Below, in pieces: positions 19,748-27,193 of a stretch of DNA of 39,233 nucleotides. A program made the position numbers and the translations under genes. The notes beneath the pieces were generated by a model. The model made no database searches and was not told the origin of the DNA. It worked only from the letters and a program-made list of their open reading frames with translations. Position 1 is the stretch's first letter. Each line of letters opens with the position of its first letter. Origin of the DNA: Bacteroidota bacterium (GTDB taxonomy: Bacteria; Bacteroidota; Bacteroidia; UKL13-3); NCBI GenBank assembly GCA_947459415.1, contig CANHDN010000009.1, forward strand, positions 1 through 39,233, in the 5' to 3' direction.

Positions 19748-20386
19748 TCAGAATAAACTTAATTGATTATTTCTTTCCCAATTCAAAGGATCACCATGAA
19801 TTCCTGTATTGAATTTGACAGTTACCCAATTAATAAAATCGTCTGCAAGTTGAATATTCTCAAATTTCTTTTCACCGATGCCTTCCTTGCAAATCTCAAG
19901 AAACTCTTTCGGAATAGTTGGTGCATTGGTGCCGAAATAATAAAAATGTTCGGATATAAGAACATTCTGCCCACTAGTGTCCTTTTTCAAATGACCTTGG
20001 TGGCAAGTTCCATCTTGCATGCTATGTGCTGAATCCTCTTGTATCCAATTGCCATTTTCGTCCTTATGATAAAAATTGTCGCCAAACATTGCAACACGAC
20101 TACCGTTCATTTTTGGTTTTTTATATTGAAATCTCGGGGCGGACCAATATTCATCAAATGTTATTCTTTCTGTTACTTGCATTGCATAAATCAATTTACT
20201 CAGTAGCCCTTTTTTACCAGTTGATATTTCAAGTGCTTTTGATCCTGTTCCCAAAACCCAATCTCCTATTTTTAACTTACTACTCTTCCTTATTTTCGGT
20301 TTGCATACTGCTAATGTGCAATATTGTCCGAATGGATTTGGAGCTAAACCAAAATCGTGTTCTATAACATAAGAGTATACTACCAT
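19748..20386 (-). CDS. Nmad2-type nucleotide-modification-associated protein
   Basis: The 212-aa protein opens with YSYVIEHDFGLAPNPFGQYC and TLAVCKPKIRKS, then GDWVLGTGSKAL, YAMQVTERITFDEYWSAPRF, a central GDNFYH, and VLISEHFYYFGTNAP near residues 142-156. This matches my memory of nucleotide modification associated domain 2 (Nmad2), a small alpha/beta family predicted from gene neighbourhoods of DNA-base modification and conflict systems. Its biochemistry is unknown. It is the last gene of the eight-gene minus-strand operon, 3 nt after the ThsB-like TIR gene, and is followed at once by a bulged hairpin. It could read or act on modified nucleotides or bases as the sensor or effector arm; that is inference. 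Confidence 0.75.
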   Translation of the reverse strand: MVVYSYVIEHDFGLAPNPFGQYCTLAVCKPKIRKSSKLKIGDWVLGTGSKALEISTGKKGLLSKLIYAMQVTERITFDEYWSAPRFQYKKPKMNGSRVAMFGDNFYHKDENGNWIQEDSAHSMQDGTCHQGHLKKDTSGQNVLISEHFYYFGTNAPTIPKEFLEICKEGIGEKKFENIQLADDFINWVTVKFNTGIHGDPLNWERNNQLSLF

Positions 20387-20389
20387 CGA

Positions 20390-20872
20390 TTAACATTTTA
20401 TATTTGGACGAACGAACAAGGGAGTTGCAGTAGTTCCATCGGGATTTTCAAAAGGAATATTTTCACCGGTAATAATATCTCCAAGTTTTTCAATGGAATT
20501 CCACCCAATAATGTCAGAAGCATATTCTTTTAGGTTTTCGGGAAGTTCAGCAGTTCCTGAATAACCGTGAGCATAAACACCTACTATTTTTTTACCTTGC
20601 TCATGAGCCCATTTAATTTCGTCATTGACCCATTCTCTAGTGTGTGTTTTAGGGCCAATTAAGCATATGAATGTACTAGACCAACTAATTCGCATTCTCA
20701 ATAAACGTTCAACAACAGCATCGGAAGGTATTCTACCATCTTTATGATTAGTGCTGTCAACTGAAAAATTTCTAACGTTAAAGCCTTTGTCTTTAAGCCT
20801 TGACTTTAATGATTGTAAATGTTCGTCATCTTTACCATAATGACTAATAAAAATATTGTGTTGATCTGCCAT
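20390..20872 (-). CDS. ThsB-like TIR domain protein (160 aa)
   Basis: This is a single-domain TIR-like protein of the DUF1863/MTH538 or Thoeris ThsB type. Strand A carries FISHYGKDD (residues 8-16), followed by a D/H/K-rich loop, then FICLIGPKTHTREWVNDEIK, where Glu85 in the WVNDE motif is the probable NAD-processing residue. GKKIVGVYAHGY follows. Thoeris ThsB proteins make cyclic ADP-ribose-type signals from NAD on phage infection. The length fits a bare TIR with no receptor or membrane part, so sensing must come from another component. It lies 10 nt after the HhH gene and 3 nt before Nmad2. Confidence 0.85.
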   Translation of the reverse strand: MADQHNIFISHYGKDDEHLQSLKSRLKDKGFNVRNFSVDSTNHKDGRIPSDAVVERLLRMRISWSSTFICLIGPKTHTREWVNDEIKWAHEQGKKIVGVYAHGYSGTAELPENLKEYASDIIGWNSIEKLGDIITGENIPFENPDGTTATPLFVRPNIKC

Positions 20873-20882
20873 ATTGTTGTTT

Positions 20883-21890
20883 TTAAATGTTTATACCCCA
20901 TTTTGGAGGAAAAAAATACTCGATAGATTCATTTTGTTGAATTTTGTACTTCTGCTTTATTCTTATACGGTTTGACGCACCTTCAATTTCAGGATGAGCA
21001 ACTCTTGAATATTTGTCTACTTCACAAAAAATGTTTTGGCAGTCAATCAACTGCAACTTTCTTCCCCATAAATTTTTAAAATCCAAATTTAACCTTTCAA
21101 ATTCCTGCTCTTGATTTTCTACCATGAGGTGAATAATATCTTCAAATGAATATCCGCCAAAGTCTTTAAAGCATTTTACAATTCCATCCTTTGCTCCTGG
21201 ACCCGCTTTCACAAATTCCATTTCTGTAAAGTTTGTGAGTGTGCTGTAATTGATGTCGGTTACATATTGATAGGCTAAAAAATCTCCAATGGTTGGATAA
21301 GAATGTAAAAGGTTGTATGCCTCACTCATGCTTTTACAATGTTGAAGTTTGTAGGGCACTTTTTCTTTTATCATCTTCTCTATTAACCGCAAATGATTTT
21401 GATGTTTCCTTTCGTAACCAAAAGTTGAGCTGCCCGATGACATGATGTAAGCAGCAGAATAAATAGGGATTCTATTCTGCATCATTTCCGAAAGTACCTT
21501 GTCATATCGTTTGAAAGAATAATCTTTGAAACTGATTTTGCCCAACTCGAATTCTAAAACTTCCCAAGTTGAAATGCGATTGAAAATTTTAAAAAGTATT
21601 AGTCTAAAAAAAACTTCTTCGGGTTTTTGACTGCCTTTATAAATCACATTCTTAATTAAGTATTGACTTACTCTATCGGTTACTCTGTACACATTTGTGA
21701 ACTTGTATTCATTAAGTATCTTGTCTTTCGTCCAAGGAGAACTTTCGCCATTAAACCTTTTGAAAAATACATTCTGTCTCTCTGCTGCAAATTTCCAATA
21801 AGTATTGTAAGCGATACTAGGCTTTGTTTTTTTCGTAAGTATCAAAACCGATTTGTTTTTGCTATTTGTTTTTAATAACTCACTTGTCAT
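20883..21890 (-). CDS. HhH protein of hypermodified-thymine enzyme class
   Basis: The 335-aa protein is largely helical. A helix-hairpin-helix-like element GPGAKDGIVKCF lies at about 230-241, preceded by YPTIGDFLAYQYVTDINYS. A conserved C-terminal block runs LWGRKLQLIDCQNIFCEVDK (274-293), then YSRVAHP and FFPPKWG at the end. I recognise this as the DNA-glycosylase-like helical family named either alpha-glutamyl/putrescinyl-thymine pyrophosphorylase (aGPT-PPlase) or the 5-hydroxymethyl-dU DNA kinase helical domain; I cannot separate the two names from sequence alone. Phage relatives take part in making hypermodified thymines. No kinase P-loop is visible. The start overlaps the SLOG stop by 4 nt (ATGA). 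It may recognise or act on modified phage DNA, as inference. Confidence 0.72.
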   Translation of the reverse strand: MTSELLKTNSKNKSVLILTKKTKPSIAYNTYWKFAAERQNVFFKRFNGESSPWTKDKILNEYKFTNVYRVTDRVSQYLIKNVIYKGSQKPEEVFFRLILFKIFNRISTWEVLEFELGKISFKDYSFKRYDKVLSEMMQNRIPIYSAAYIMSSGSSTFGYERKHQNHLRLIEKMIKEKVPYKLQHCKSMSEAYNLLHSYPTIGDFLAYQYVTDINYSTLTNFTEMEFVKAGPGAKDGIVKCFKDFGGYSFEDIIHLMVENQEQEFERLNLDFKNLWGRKLQLIDCQNIFCEVDKYSRVAHPEIEGASNRIRIKQKYKIQQNESIEYFFPPKWGINI

Positions 21891-22858
21891 TGTTTATTTG
21901 TAAAACATTTAGTTAAACCTTTTAATATCAGATAAACCACTTCGCTTAAGTGAGATGTTGATGTTAAGCGTAAATTGTCTTCTACTGAAAGTCCGTTCTT
22001 TTCAGCAATTTTATTCAATCCTATTTGTTGAAGTTGTGAAAGATATTTCGGATAATCAATCGTATCGTTAGGATGCTTGCCGTTGAAAAGCAAAAACATG
22101 TTTTTGTAATCAACATTGTTAAAATAATATTCATTTGAAAAGCTTTCGGGTTTGTTTCCCTTTAATGCTTCAATTGCATCTTTTGTAATTCCACCAAAAG
22201 CGCCAACCAAATAAACTGGGTGTTTGTGTTCAAGCGCAATCAAAAGTTCCTCTAGAATTCCGGGACTTTTTCCTTTAAAACCTTTCGTTCTACCACCGAT
22301 AAAAATCCGTGCATCGCAAATTACTTCCATTTCTTCTCTCATTTTTGTCAAACATCTTGACCACACATAGAGGTTATCGGGTGAATCGGGTTTTAAAAAG
22401 TCGTTTGTATTAGCAATTTGCAAATTTATCGGAGGTTCAATTTTTTTGAACGAAACATTCTGTCTTAACTCTGCTTGCTTTTCAATAGTAATTGTAGTTG
22501 AAAGTGGGTAAGCTAAATAACTGTAAAATCTTTCATGTGGTTGTAAAGTTTTGTCTGCCTTATAGTAGGCCAATAAATCAAAAATTAATTCTGTAAATCC
22601 ACCTTGTCGCATATCTCCACCATAAGCCAACTTTCCACCTGATGCTAAAATGTATCTTGCTATTTCAATAACAGCATCTTTCAAGTGAGGAACACCAAAG
22701 CCAAGTTCGCTTAGGTTGTCGCTTTCTGAAATAGAAATACCAATTGTCTTTCCTTTTAAAACATGTGTTCTTAAAAGCATCTCTCCCTTTTCGGAAATTA
22801 CCGAAACGCCTTCTCCCGAATCATAAGAAATGTTTGATGTGTTTTTTTCTTCTGCCAT
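21887..22858 (-). CDS. Stand-alone SLOG-family protein (323 aa)
   Basis: A Rossmann-like SLOG (SMF/DprA-LOG) domain fills most of the protein. The first half has GKTIGISISES (36-46), then SGGKLAYGGDMRQGGFTELI (73-92). The second half has DARIFIGGRTKGFKGKSPGI (182-201) followed by LEELLIAL and PVYLVGAFGG (214-223), the equivalent of the PGGxGTxxE loop of LOG proteins. It resembles the SLOG cluster 2 type. SLOG domains bind nucleotide-derived ligands; in Thoeris ThsA a SLOG domain senses the TIR product. No SIR2, nuclease or membrane effector is fused here, so any effector must be in trans. It starts 2 nt after the dual TIR gene and ends in an ATGA overlap with the HhH gene. Confidence 0.82.
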   Translation of the reverse strand: MAEEKNTSNISYDSGEGVSVISEKGEMLLRTHVLKGKTIGISISESDNLSELGFGVPHLKDAVIEIARYILASGGKLAYGGDMRQGGFTELIFDLLAYYKADKTLQPHERFYSYLAYPLSTTITIEKQAELRQNVSFKKIEPPINLQIANTNDFLKPDSPDNLYVWSRCLTKMREEMEVICDARIFIGGRTKGFKGKSPGILEELLIALEHKHPVYLVGAFGGITKDAIEALKGNKPESFSNEYYFNNVDYKNMFLLFNGKHPNDTIDYPKYLSQLQQIGLNKIAEKNGLSVEDNLRLTSTSHLSEVVYLILKGLTKCFTNKQ

Positions 22859-22860
22859 TT

Positions 22861-24042
22861 TTATTTGATGATTAAAGGAAGAGTTAAGGGAGTAATGAAA
22901 ATGAAATTGCCGTCTAACTTATTTAAGATTTCCATTTCCTCTGAACCAAGCGGTGGGTCGGGATAAACTACCAATCCAAAATTTTCTCCCTCGTTTAGTC
23001 CTTGTGCTTTCAGTTGAATGAAATTGAACAACTCAGGTGAAGTGCTTAAAATTCTGTCCGCTTTAATTCCATACATGCCAGTTAAGGAATCAAGAAACAT
23101 TTTTGTGTATAGATTGAAAAGAACTTGCTCTAATGTCAAATCAATTATATCAAGGAAATTATTTCTGAATCTTATTGAAGGATAATTTCCTAAATATGGA
23201 AATACTCTTTTCTCTCCATTTTGAACAGCGTTCACAATGACAATTGGGCAGCCTGCTGACTTTGCTTCCAACACTTCTATTCTGCACCACTCTCTGTCTG
23301 CATAGCTGTCAGATTGAAAAACCACAAGTGCAGATTCGTGTGCTGCTTTTTTTATTTCATCACCAAAGTTTGAACCGTATGCAATATCGTTTGTGTCAAA
23401 AAATGTTTTGAGTTGCGTTTGTGAATTGATGTAATCTCTAAACCTAACTGCATCAAGTTTTGATTCATCATGTTTTGAATGACTGATAAATAATTTTATC
23501 GGTGGCGAAATTGTCAATGAATCTGTTTCATCAGTTGCCTTTTTCATGTTCATCAACAATCTGCACAACTCATGTAAAACTGGGCTTTTGATTTGGTTGA
23601 AAATATTTCCTTTCGTGTCAATTTTGCAATCGTTACTGTTTGACTGAGTACGAATAAAATTTATATGTGAAAGTTTTGTAGAAAAATTGAATGCATTTTT
23701 TGAAATAGCAATTGGATAAACTCGTCTTTTGTCGCTAATTGAATTACACTCGTCAAATATTGTTTCAAGATAATTTCCGTATTCTTTGTCAATAACAAAC
23801 TCGTCTGAAACCAAAGCAATGACTGTTGTAAATTCTGATTCGGTAAAGTCAATAGCAATTGGATGGTTTTTACTTTCTGCTTTAGTGTTTCGGAAATAAA
23901 CTGGAATTCCCATTGAACGAATCAATGGTTTCGAAGAATCTCTGCAAAGAACTGAATAAAGAAAGTCAGCTATTTGCTGACCTTCCGAATAATCGGGATG
24001 CCAAACAATATAAACAGTGAGAGGTGTTAAAAATTCTTTCAT
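22861..24042 (-). CDS. TIR protein with degenerate N-terminal TIR-like half (393 aa)
   Basis: Residues about 182-300 are a full TIR domain: IKLFISHSKHD (182-192), FFDTNDIAYGSNFGDEIKKA (214-233), ALVVFQSDSYADREWCRIEV (238-257) with probable catalytic Glu256 in WCRIE, and then GCPIVIVNAV. Residues 1-130 resemble a second TIR-like alpha/beta unit (LTVYIVWHPDYSE, then GIPVYFRN, then VIALVSDEF) that lacks a WCxxE glutamate, so it is probably a binding or scaffold half. The C-terminal 90 residues include VVYPDPPLGSEEMEILNKL and match nothing I can name. The gene overlaps the upstream TIR gene by 4 nt and sits 2 nt before SLOG, so TIR and SLOG are likely made in fixed ratio. Confidence 0.83.
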   Translation of the reverse strand: MKEFLTPLTVYIVWHPDYSEGQQIADFLYSVLCRDSSKPLIRSMGIPVYFRNTKAESKNHPIAIDFTESEFTTVIALVSDEFVIDKEYGNYLETIFDECNSISDKRRVYPIAISKNAFNFSTKLSHINFIRTQSNSNDCKIDTKGNIFNQIKSPVLHELCRLLMNMKKATDETDSLTISPPIKLFISHSKHDESKLDAVRFRDYINSQTQLKTFFDTNDIAYGSNFGDEIKKAAHESALVVFQSDSYADREWCRIEVLEAKSAGCPIVIVNAVQNGEKRVFPYLGNYPSIRFRNNFLDIIDLTLEQVLFNLYTKMFLDSLTGMYGIKADRILSTSPELFNFIQLKAQGLNEGENFGLVVYPDPPLGSEEMEILNKLDGNFIFITPLTLPLIIK

Positions 24043-24635
24043 TCGTCTAAGTATTCAGATAAAGGATTAGAGATATATTCTGAAAAGTTTTTTACTGCTT
24101 GCCGAGTTTCTAATGATTCATAAACATATCTACATTGCCCTCTAATTTCTTTGATGAAATTTTCCAAGTCATTAAAGCCAGTGAGTAGCTCTTTTGTTTT
24201 TAAATATGAGGGGAGATTACTCCTCGTGATTCCTTTGTGTTTAAGGCAAACTAATTTATTTTCTGTAATTGAATCATACGCGTAACCAATTTCAAATGGA
24301 ACCCAACCAGAATTCATTGTTGTTGGAGAAACAATTACAAGCATGTAATTAGAATCTGTAATTCCTTTTCTAATTGAATCAGTGACCTTCTTGGGGTTGC
24401 TATTTTGATAATAAAATTTCAGTGTTGTATCATACAAGTCAAAGAAGACACTTATTCCCTTACTCATAATGTACTCTGATACCTTTTTAGCATAATCCTC
24501 ATCCTCTCTTTGGTAGCTGATAAACACACACGGTATTTTCCACTCATCAACAGATTCAAGAAGCCAAACTATTTTCTTTGAACGGTTTTCAGTGTCCGAA
24601 AAAGCTTTGTTAATTCCTTCAATAATTTTTGCCAT
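24039..24635 (-). CDS. TIR domain protein (198 aa)
   Basis: Residues 35-165 form a TIR domain: CVFISYQREDEDYAKKVSEY (36-55), ISVFFDLYD (61-69), DSNYMLVIVSPTTMNSGWVP and FEIGYAYD (94-121), with probable catalytic Glu115 in WVPFE. About 30 N-terminal residues and a helical C-terminus flank it. No membrane or signal segment is present. It is one of four TIR-type genes of the operon, 3 nt after the MazG gene and overlapping the next TIR gene by an ATGA. It probably uses NAD as substrate, by family knowledge; whether it signals or depletes NAD cannot be told. Confidence 0.83.
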   Translation of the reverse strand: MAKIIEGINKAFSDTENRSKKIVWLLESVDEWKIPCVFISYQREDEDYAKKVSEYIMSKGISVFFDLYDTTLKFYYQNSNPKKVTDSIRKGITDSNYMLVIVSPTTMNSGWVPFEIGYAYDSITENKLVCLKHKGITRSNLPSYLKTKELLTGFNDLENFIKEIRGQCRYVYESLETRQAVKNFSEYISNPLSEYLDE

Positions 24636-24638
24636 AAT

Positions 24639-25523
24639 TTAATTTTTTCCGAGGTAAATTAGTTTACGATTTTTGATACTTACCAAAACCCTTCCACCTT
24701 TATTTATTCTTAGTTCATCATATACTTTGTAAGAATTTATTATTGCTGTTTCCCACTGTTTTTGGGTGCAATTATTTACTTCGATTCCACTAACTAATTT
24801 TTGTACGGTTTTTAGCACTTCTGTATCAACACTACTACTATATTTGAACAGCTGATGGTCTAAACCATAGCTGTAAATGTAAAGGCTTATTAATTCCTCG
24901 GTTATTGTGGCTCTTGCTCCATCTTCTATTTCATCTATTTCACCATCACTTCTTCTTTTAAGTCCCATTAGTTTTCTTACAACTGGAGACCAACCAAGAA
25001 AAGCAACATATCCAAAATGGAATATGTCATGAAAGCGATAACCATCGTCTTGATGTGAATTATCCGTTATATCATTACCAAGTTGATTGCCAGTAAGGTT
25101 GTTTATTATCCTTACTCTTTCTTTGCCATCATCATTAATAACTGAAAAAAGTACCTCAAATTCTCTTGGGAATTGTTCCTCTGAAGGATATTCTGCATCA
25201 TAAATGATAAATTTATCAGAATGTTCTAAATCAAATCTATCTTTAATTTTAGACAAATTATATTCAGCTATTTTATCTAAATCCAAATCATTCTGAGTCG
25301 CTATTGTAGAAATATACCAAAGAACATCGCCCAATTCTTCTTTCAGTTTTGTTTTGTAGTTAGTATAGGCTGCTCCATCTCGTAAATTTTTTTTCAGTTC
25401 AGTTATAACTGAACCAGCTTCTCCTATCAATCCGAGGAAAGGGACAATTTTGTTTGACTCTTTTCCCTTTATATAATTTTGGATTGTTTTTTGGGCTTCT
25501 AGTTGGTATAATTTAAATTCCAT
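24639..25523 (-). CDS. MazG-type NTP pyrophosphohydrolase with MazG_C-like domain
   Basis: Residues 5-98 are a MazG-like helical NTP pyrophosphohydrolase: GLIGEAGSVITELKKNLRDG (31-50) and KLKEELGDVLWYIST (59-73). Candidate Mg ligands are Glu35, Glu42, Glu63 and Asp66. The second acidic residue of the usual GEAGEV is Ser here, which I recall as normal for this subgroup. The second half (about 130-294) has DGYRFHDIFHFGYVAFLGWS (160-179) and IDEIEDGARATITEEL (197-211), matching what I recall as the MazG C-terminal domain. MazG enzymes hydrolyse (d)NTPs or ppGpp-like nucleotides to monophosphates. In this operon it could deplete or sanitise nucleotides during infection, or prepare them for base-modifying partners. 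It lies 12 nt after the first TIR gene. Confidence 0.82.
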   Translation of the reverse strand: MEFKLYQLEAQKTIQNYIKGKESNKIVPFLGLIGEAGSVITELKKNLRDGAAYTNYKTKLKEELGDVLWYISTIATQNDLDLDKIAEYNLSKIKDRFDLEHSDKFIIYDAEYPSEEQFPREFEVLFSVINDDGKERVRIINNLTGNQLGNDITDNSHQDDGYRFHDIFHFGYVAFLGWSPVVRKLMGLKRRSDGEIDEIEDGARATITEELISLYIYSYGLDHQLFKYSSSVDTEVLKTVQKLVSGIEVNNCTQKQWETAIINSYKVYDELRINKGGRVLVSIKNRKLIYLGKN

Positions 25524-25535
25524 GATGTGCTTTAT

Positions 25536-26084
25536 TTATTGCCACTGATTTCCAGTTCGATTATATTTAAATAATTCTCTTTGCAAGTTTGGTGATAATT
25601 GGGGATTATTACGATTTAGAAACGCTTCATGAATCCATCTTTCTAACTCTTCTGGGTCTATAGTCCAGTCATAAAGTTTGGCGTAACCATTTTGTAAATT
25701 ATCATAAAGTCTCGGTGGAATTAGATGTCGATTGTAGTTTGGGTTTCCAAAATTCGGATGTGTTGGAAGTAAAATCCCAACAATTCCCGCGCGTGGATTT
25801 GCGTTTGTGTCTCTCAACGAAGAATAAATTTCCCAATCCACATGTTTACGTTGCCATGTTTGGCTACCGATTAATACAACTGTCACAGTAGAGTCTATTA
25901 AATATTCGTCTCTTATTTTTCTCCTAATCGTATCAGTCTTAAGATTGGGGTCAATGTCACCAATCTCAACATCCCAAGGAACAATAATATCGTGAATGTC
26001 AGCGAAGATTCTTTTGAAGGCTATTTTGTATTGCTCATCATTAGCATGATGATAGCTTATAAATGTTTTATGTTTTGTTGTCAT
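25536..26084 (-). CDS. ThsB-like TIR protein (182 aa), first gene of the operon
   Basis: This is a DUF1863/ThsB-type TIR-like domain across nearly the whole length: KTFISYHHAND (6-16), VEIGDID (39-45), a helix with IRRKIRDEYLIDSTVTVVLI (53-72), and TWQRKHVDWEIYSSLR (76-91) with Glu85 in the H-V-D-W-E motif. It continues GIVGILLPTHP and LIPPRLYDNLQNGYA. It differs clearly from the 160-aa ThsB-like protein in the same operon, so the pair is not a recent duplication. It opens the operon, with a 5' leader of roughly 100 nt downstream of the promoter-like box at 26195-26202. Confidence 0.86.
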   Translation of the reverse strand: MTTKHKTFISYHHANDEQYKIAFKRIFADIHDIIVPWDVEIGDIDPNLKTDTIRRKIRDEYLIDSTVTVVLIGSQTWQRKHVDWEIYSSLRDTNANPRAGIVGILLPTHPNFGNPNYNRHLIPPRLYDNLQNGYAKLYDWTIDPEELERWIHEAFLNRNNPQLSPNLQRELFKYNRTGNQWQ

Positions 26085-26124
26085 CTTGCATTAATAATTA
26101 AATTTTGTGCGAAAAATTAAAATG

Positions 26125-26151
26125 GCCAGATTTGCAGTTGGTTTTTCTGGC
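26125..26151 (-). other. Small hairpin in the leader of the TIR operon
   Basis: GCCAGA at 26125-26130 pairs with TCTGGC at 26146-26151 across a 15-nt loop. If transcription starts just after the box at 26195-26202, this stem lies about 40 nt 5' of the first TIR start codon. It has no U-tract next to it in the operon direction, so it is not an obvious terminator. Confidence 0.3.
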
Positions 26152-26194
26152 TCATATAATTTTCTATTAACTTATTCTGACTGTTTGATTATTG

Positions 26195-26202
26195 CAAAGT
26201 AA
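26195..26202 (-). promoter_or_regulatory. Bacteroidota-like -7 box for the TIR operon
   Basis: CAAAGTAA on the + strand reads TTACTTTG on the coding strand, close to the Bacteroidota -7 element TAnnTTTG. The same octamer stands before the TonB receptor gene and before the sigma factor gene in this window. I see no good -33 TTTG at the matching distance here. Confidence 0.4.
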
Positions 26203-26234
26203 TTTAATAAGGCGACTATAATTTCATTATAAAA

Positions 26235-27155
26235 TTATCCAACTAAAGTTACATCTCCATCACTTTGAGCAATCCTACCTGGTATTACGGTGCGATCTAG
26301 ATTGCCCAAAATTGTTGCGTATGCATCCTTAAACCATACGTCACTATAAAAGTACCATGAGTGTGAATGCGATCCAACTTTAACATAAATCTTCTCTTTA
26401 TTTTTATTATAGTAGTCACCACAATTAACATCTACTGCCTTTGATGGTGAATTTTGTGGTAAACCAACGCGGCCTGCACGATTCTGTGCACCAACACGTT
26501 TTACATTTGATATGGCTAAAATGCTATCATATGGATTGTAGTAATTTGTTAATCTATTGCAATGCCTGTATACAGACTGTCCGCGTTCACTATTCATGGA
26601 ATCGCTCGATACATCTCCTGATATAAGTAGAATTTGAGAAACCGACCAGTTGGTTTCAGCAGTAGCTTTTGTTGTTTCCGAATCATTAAAAGCTTCGTAT
26701 ATCACATAAGCACCGGTTGAGTGTGCTATCAAATTAACACTTATTGTACAGTTTTTCCCTTGTTGTTTGGCCAAAAATTTAATACAGGAATCAACCAATT
26801 CAAATGCAGTTTTCTTAGCATCATGCCTATCCTCTAAATAAAGTAACGGATTATTATTACTCGGCCATGCAAAGGTTATTAGGTCTCCATCAAATCCTTG
26901 CTTTTCAAATCCGGCTTTTAGTGTTCTATGGCGATCTAACACTTCATTGTCTTCTGTGTTATATCCATGTATAAAAATAATAATATTCTCTTGTTCTTTA
27001 TTGATGATATCTCCAAAAAAATCGCTAAGACTTACTTTGTGCTCAGGTAAAAAGGTTTCTGCGTTGTTCGGTACTTTTAGATAGGTGGTTTTCCCCGGCT
27101 CATTCCCAAATTTTTGGTTTCTAATGCTTTGTGTGCAAATAATGTAATCGTTCAT
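26235..27155 (-). CDS. Alpha/beta hydrolase (DUF900-like)
   Basis: The 306-aa protein has an oxyanion-type HGYN at 63-66 after strand NIIIFI, and a nucleophile elbow AHSTG with Ser146 (the first G of GxSxG is Ala, as in several DUF900 proteins). A late SHSHSW supplies a candidate catalytic His. There is no signal peptide, so it acts in the cytoplasm unless released otherwise. Serine hydrolases of this type cleave esters or lipids; the substrate is unknown. It is the last gene of a small minus-strand group, 38 nt after the M15 peptidase. It is separated from the TIR operon by 150 nt carrying that operon's probable promoter. Confidence 0.8.
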   Translation of the reverse strand: MNDYIICTQSIRNQKFGNEPGKTTYLKVPNNAETFLPEHKVSLSDFFGDIINKEQENIIIFIHGYNTEDNEVLDRHRTLKAGFEKQGFDGDLITFAWPSNNNPLLYLEDRHDAKKTAFELVDSCIKFLAKQQGKNCTISVNLIAHSTGAYVIYEAFNDSETTKATAETNWSVSQILLISGDVSSDSMNSERGQSVYRHCNRLTNYYNPYDSILAISNVKRVGAQNRAGRVGLPQNSPSKAVDVNCGDYYNKNKEKIYVKVGSHSHSWYFYSDVWFKDAYATILGNLDRTVIPGRIAQSDGDVTLVG

Positions 27156-27193
27156 AATTTTAATATTTAGAGTTTGTTTAATGGATTAAGATT

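Noticed and set aside
19542-20367. Plus-strand open frames of 74, 89 and 113 aa at the defence operon end
   Set aside because: The second and third are antisense to Nmad2, whose family pattern is clear. The first is cysteine/phenylalanine-rich with no support and covers the structured gap.
19748-26084. Canonical Thoeris system
   Set aside because: ThsB-like proteins are present, but no ThsA with SIR2, Macro or TM effector fused to SLOG is found, so the operon is described as Thoeris-related only.
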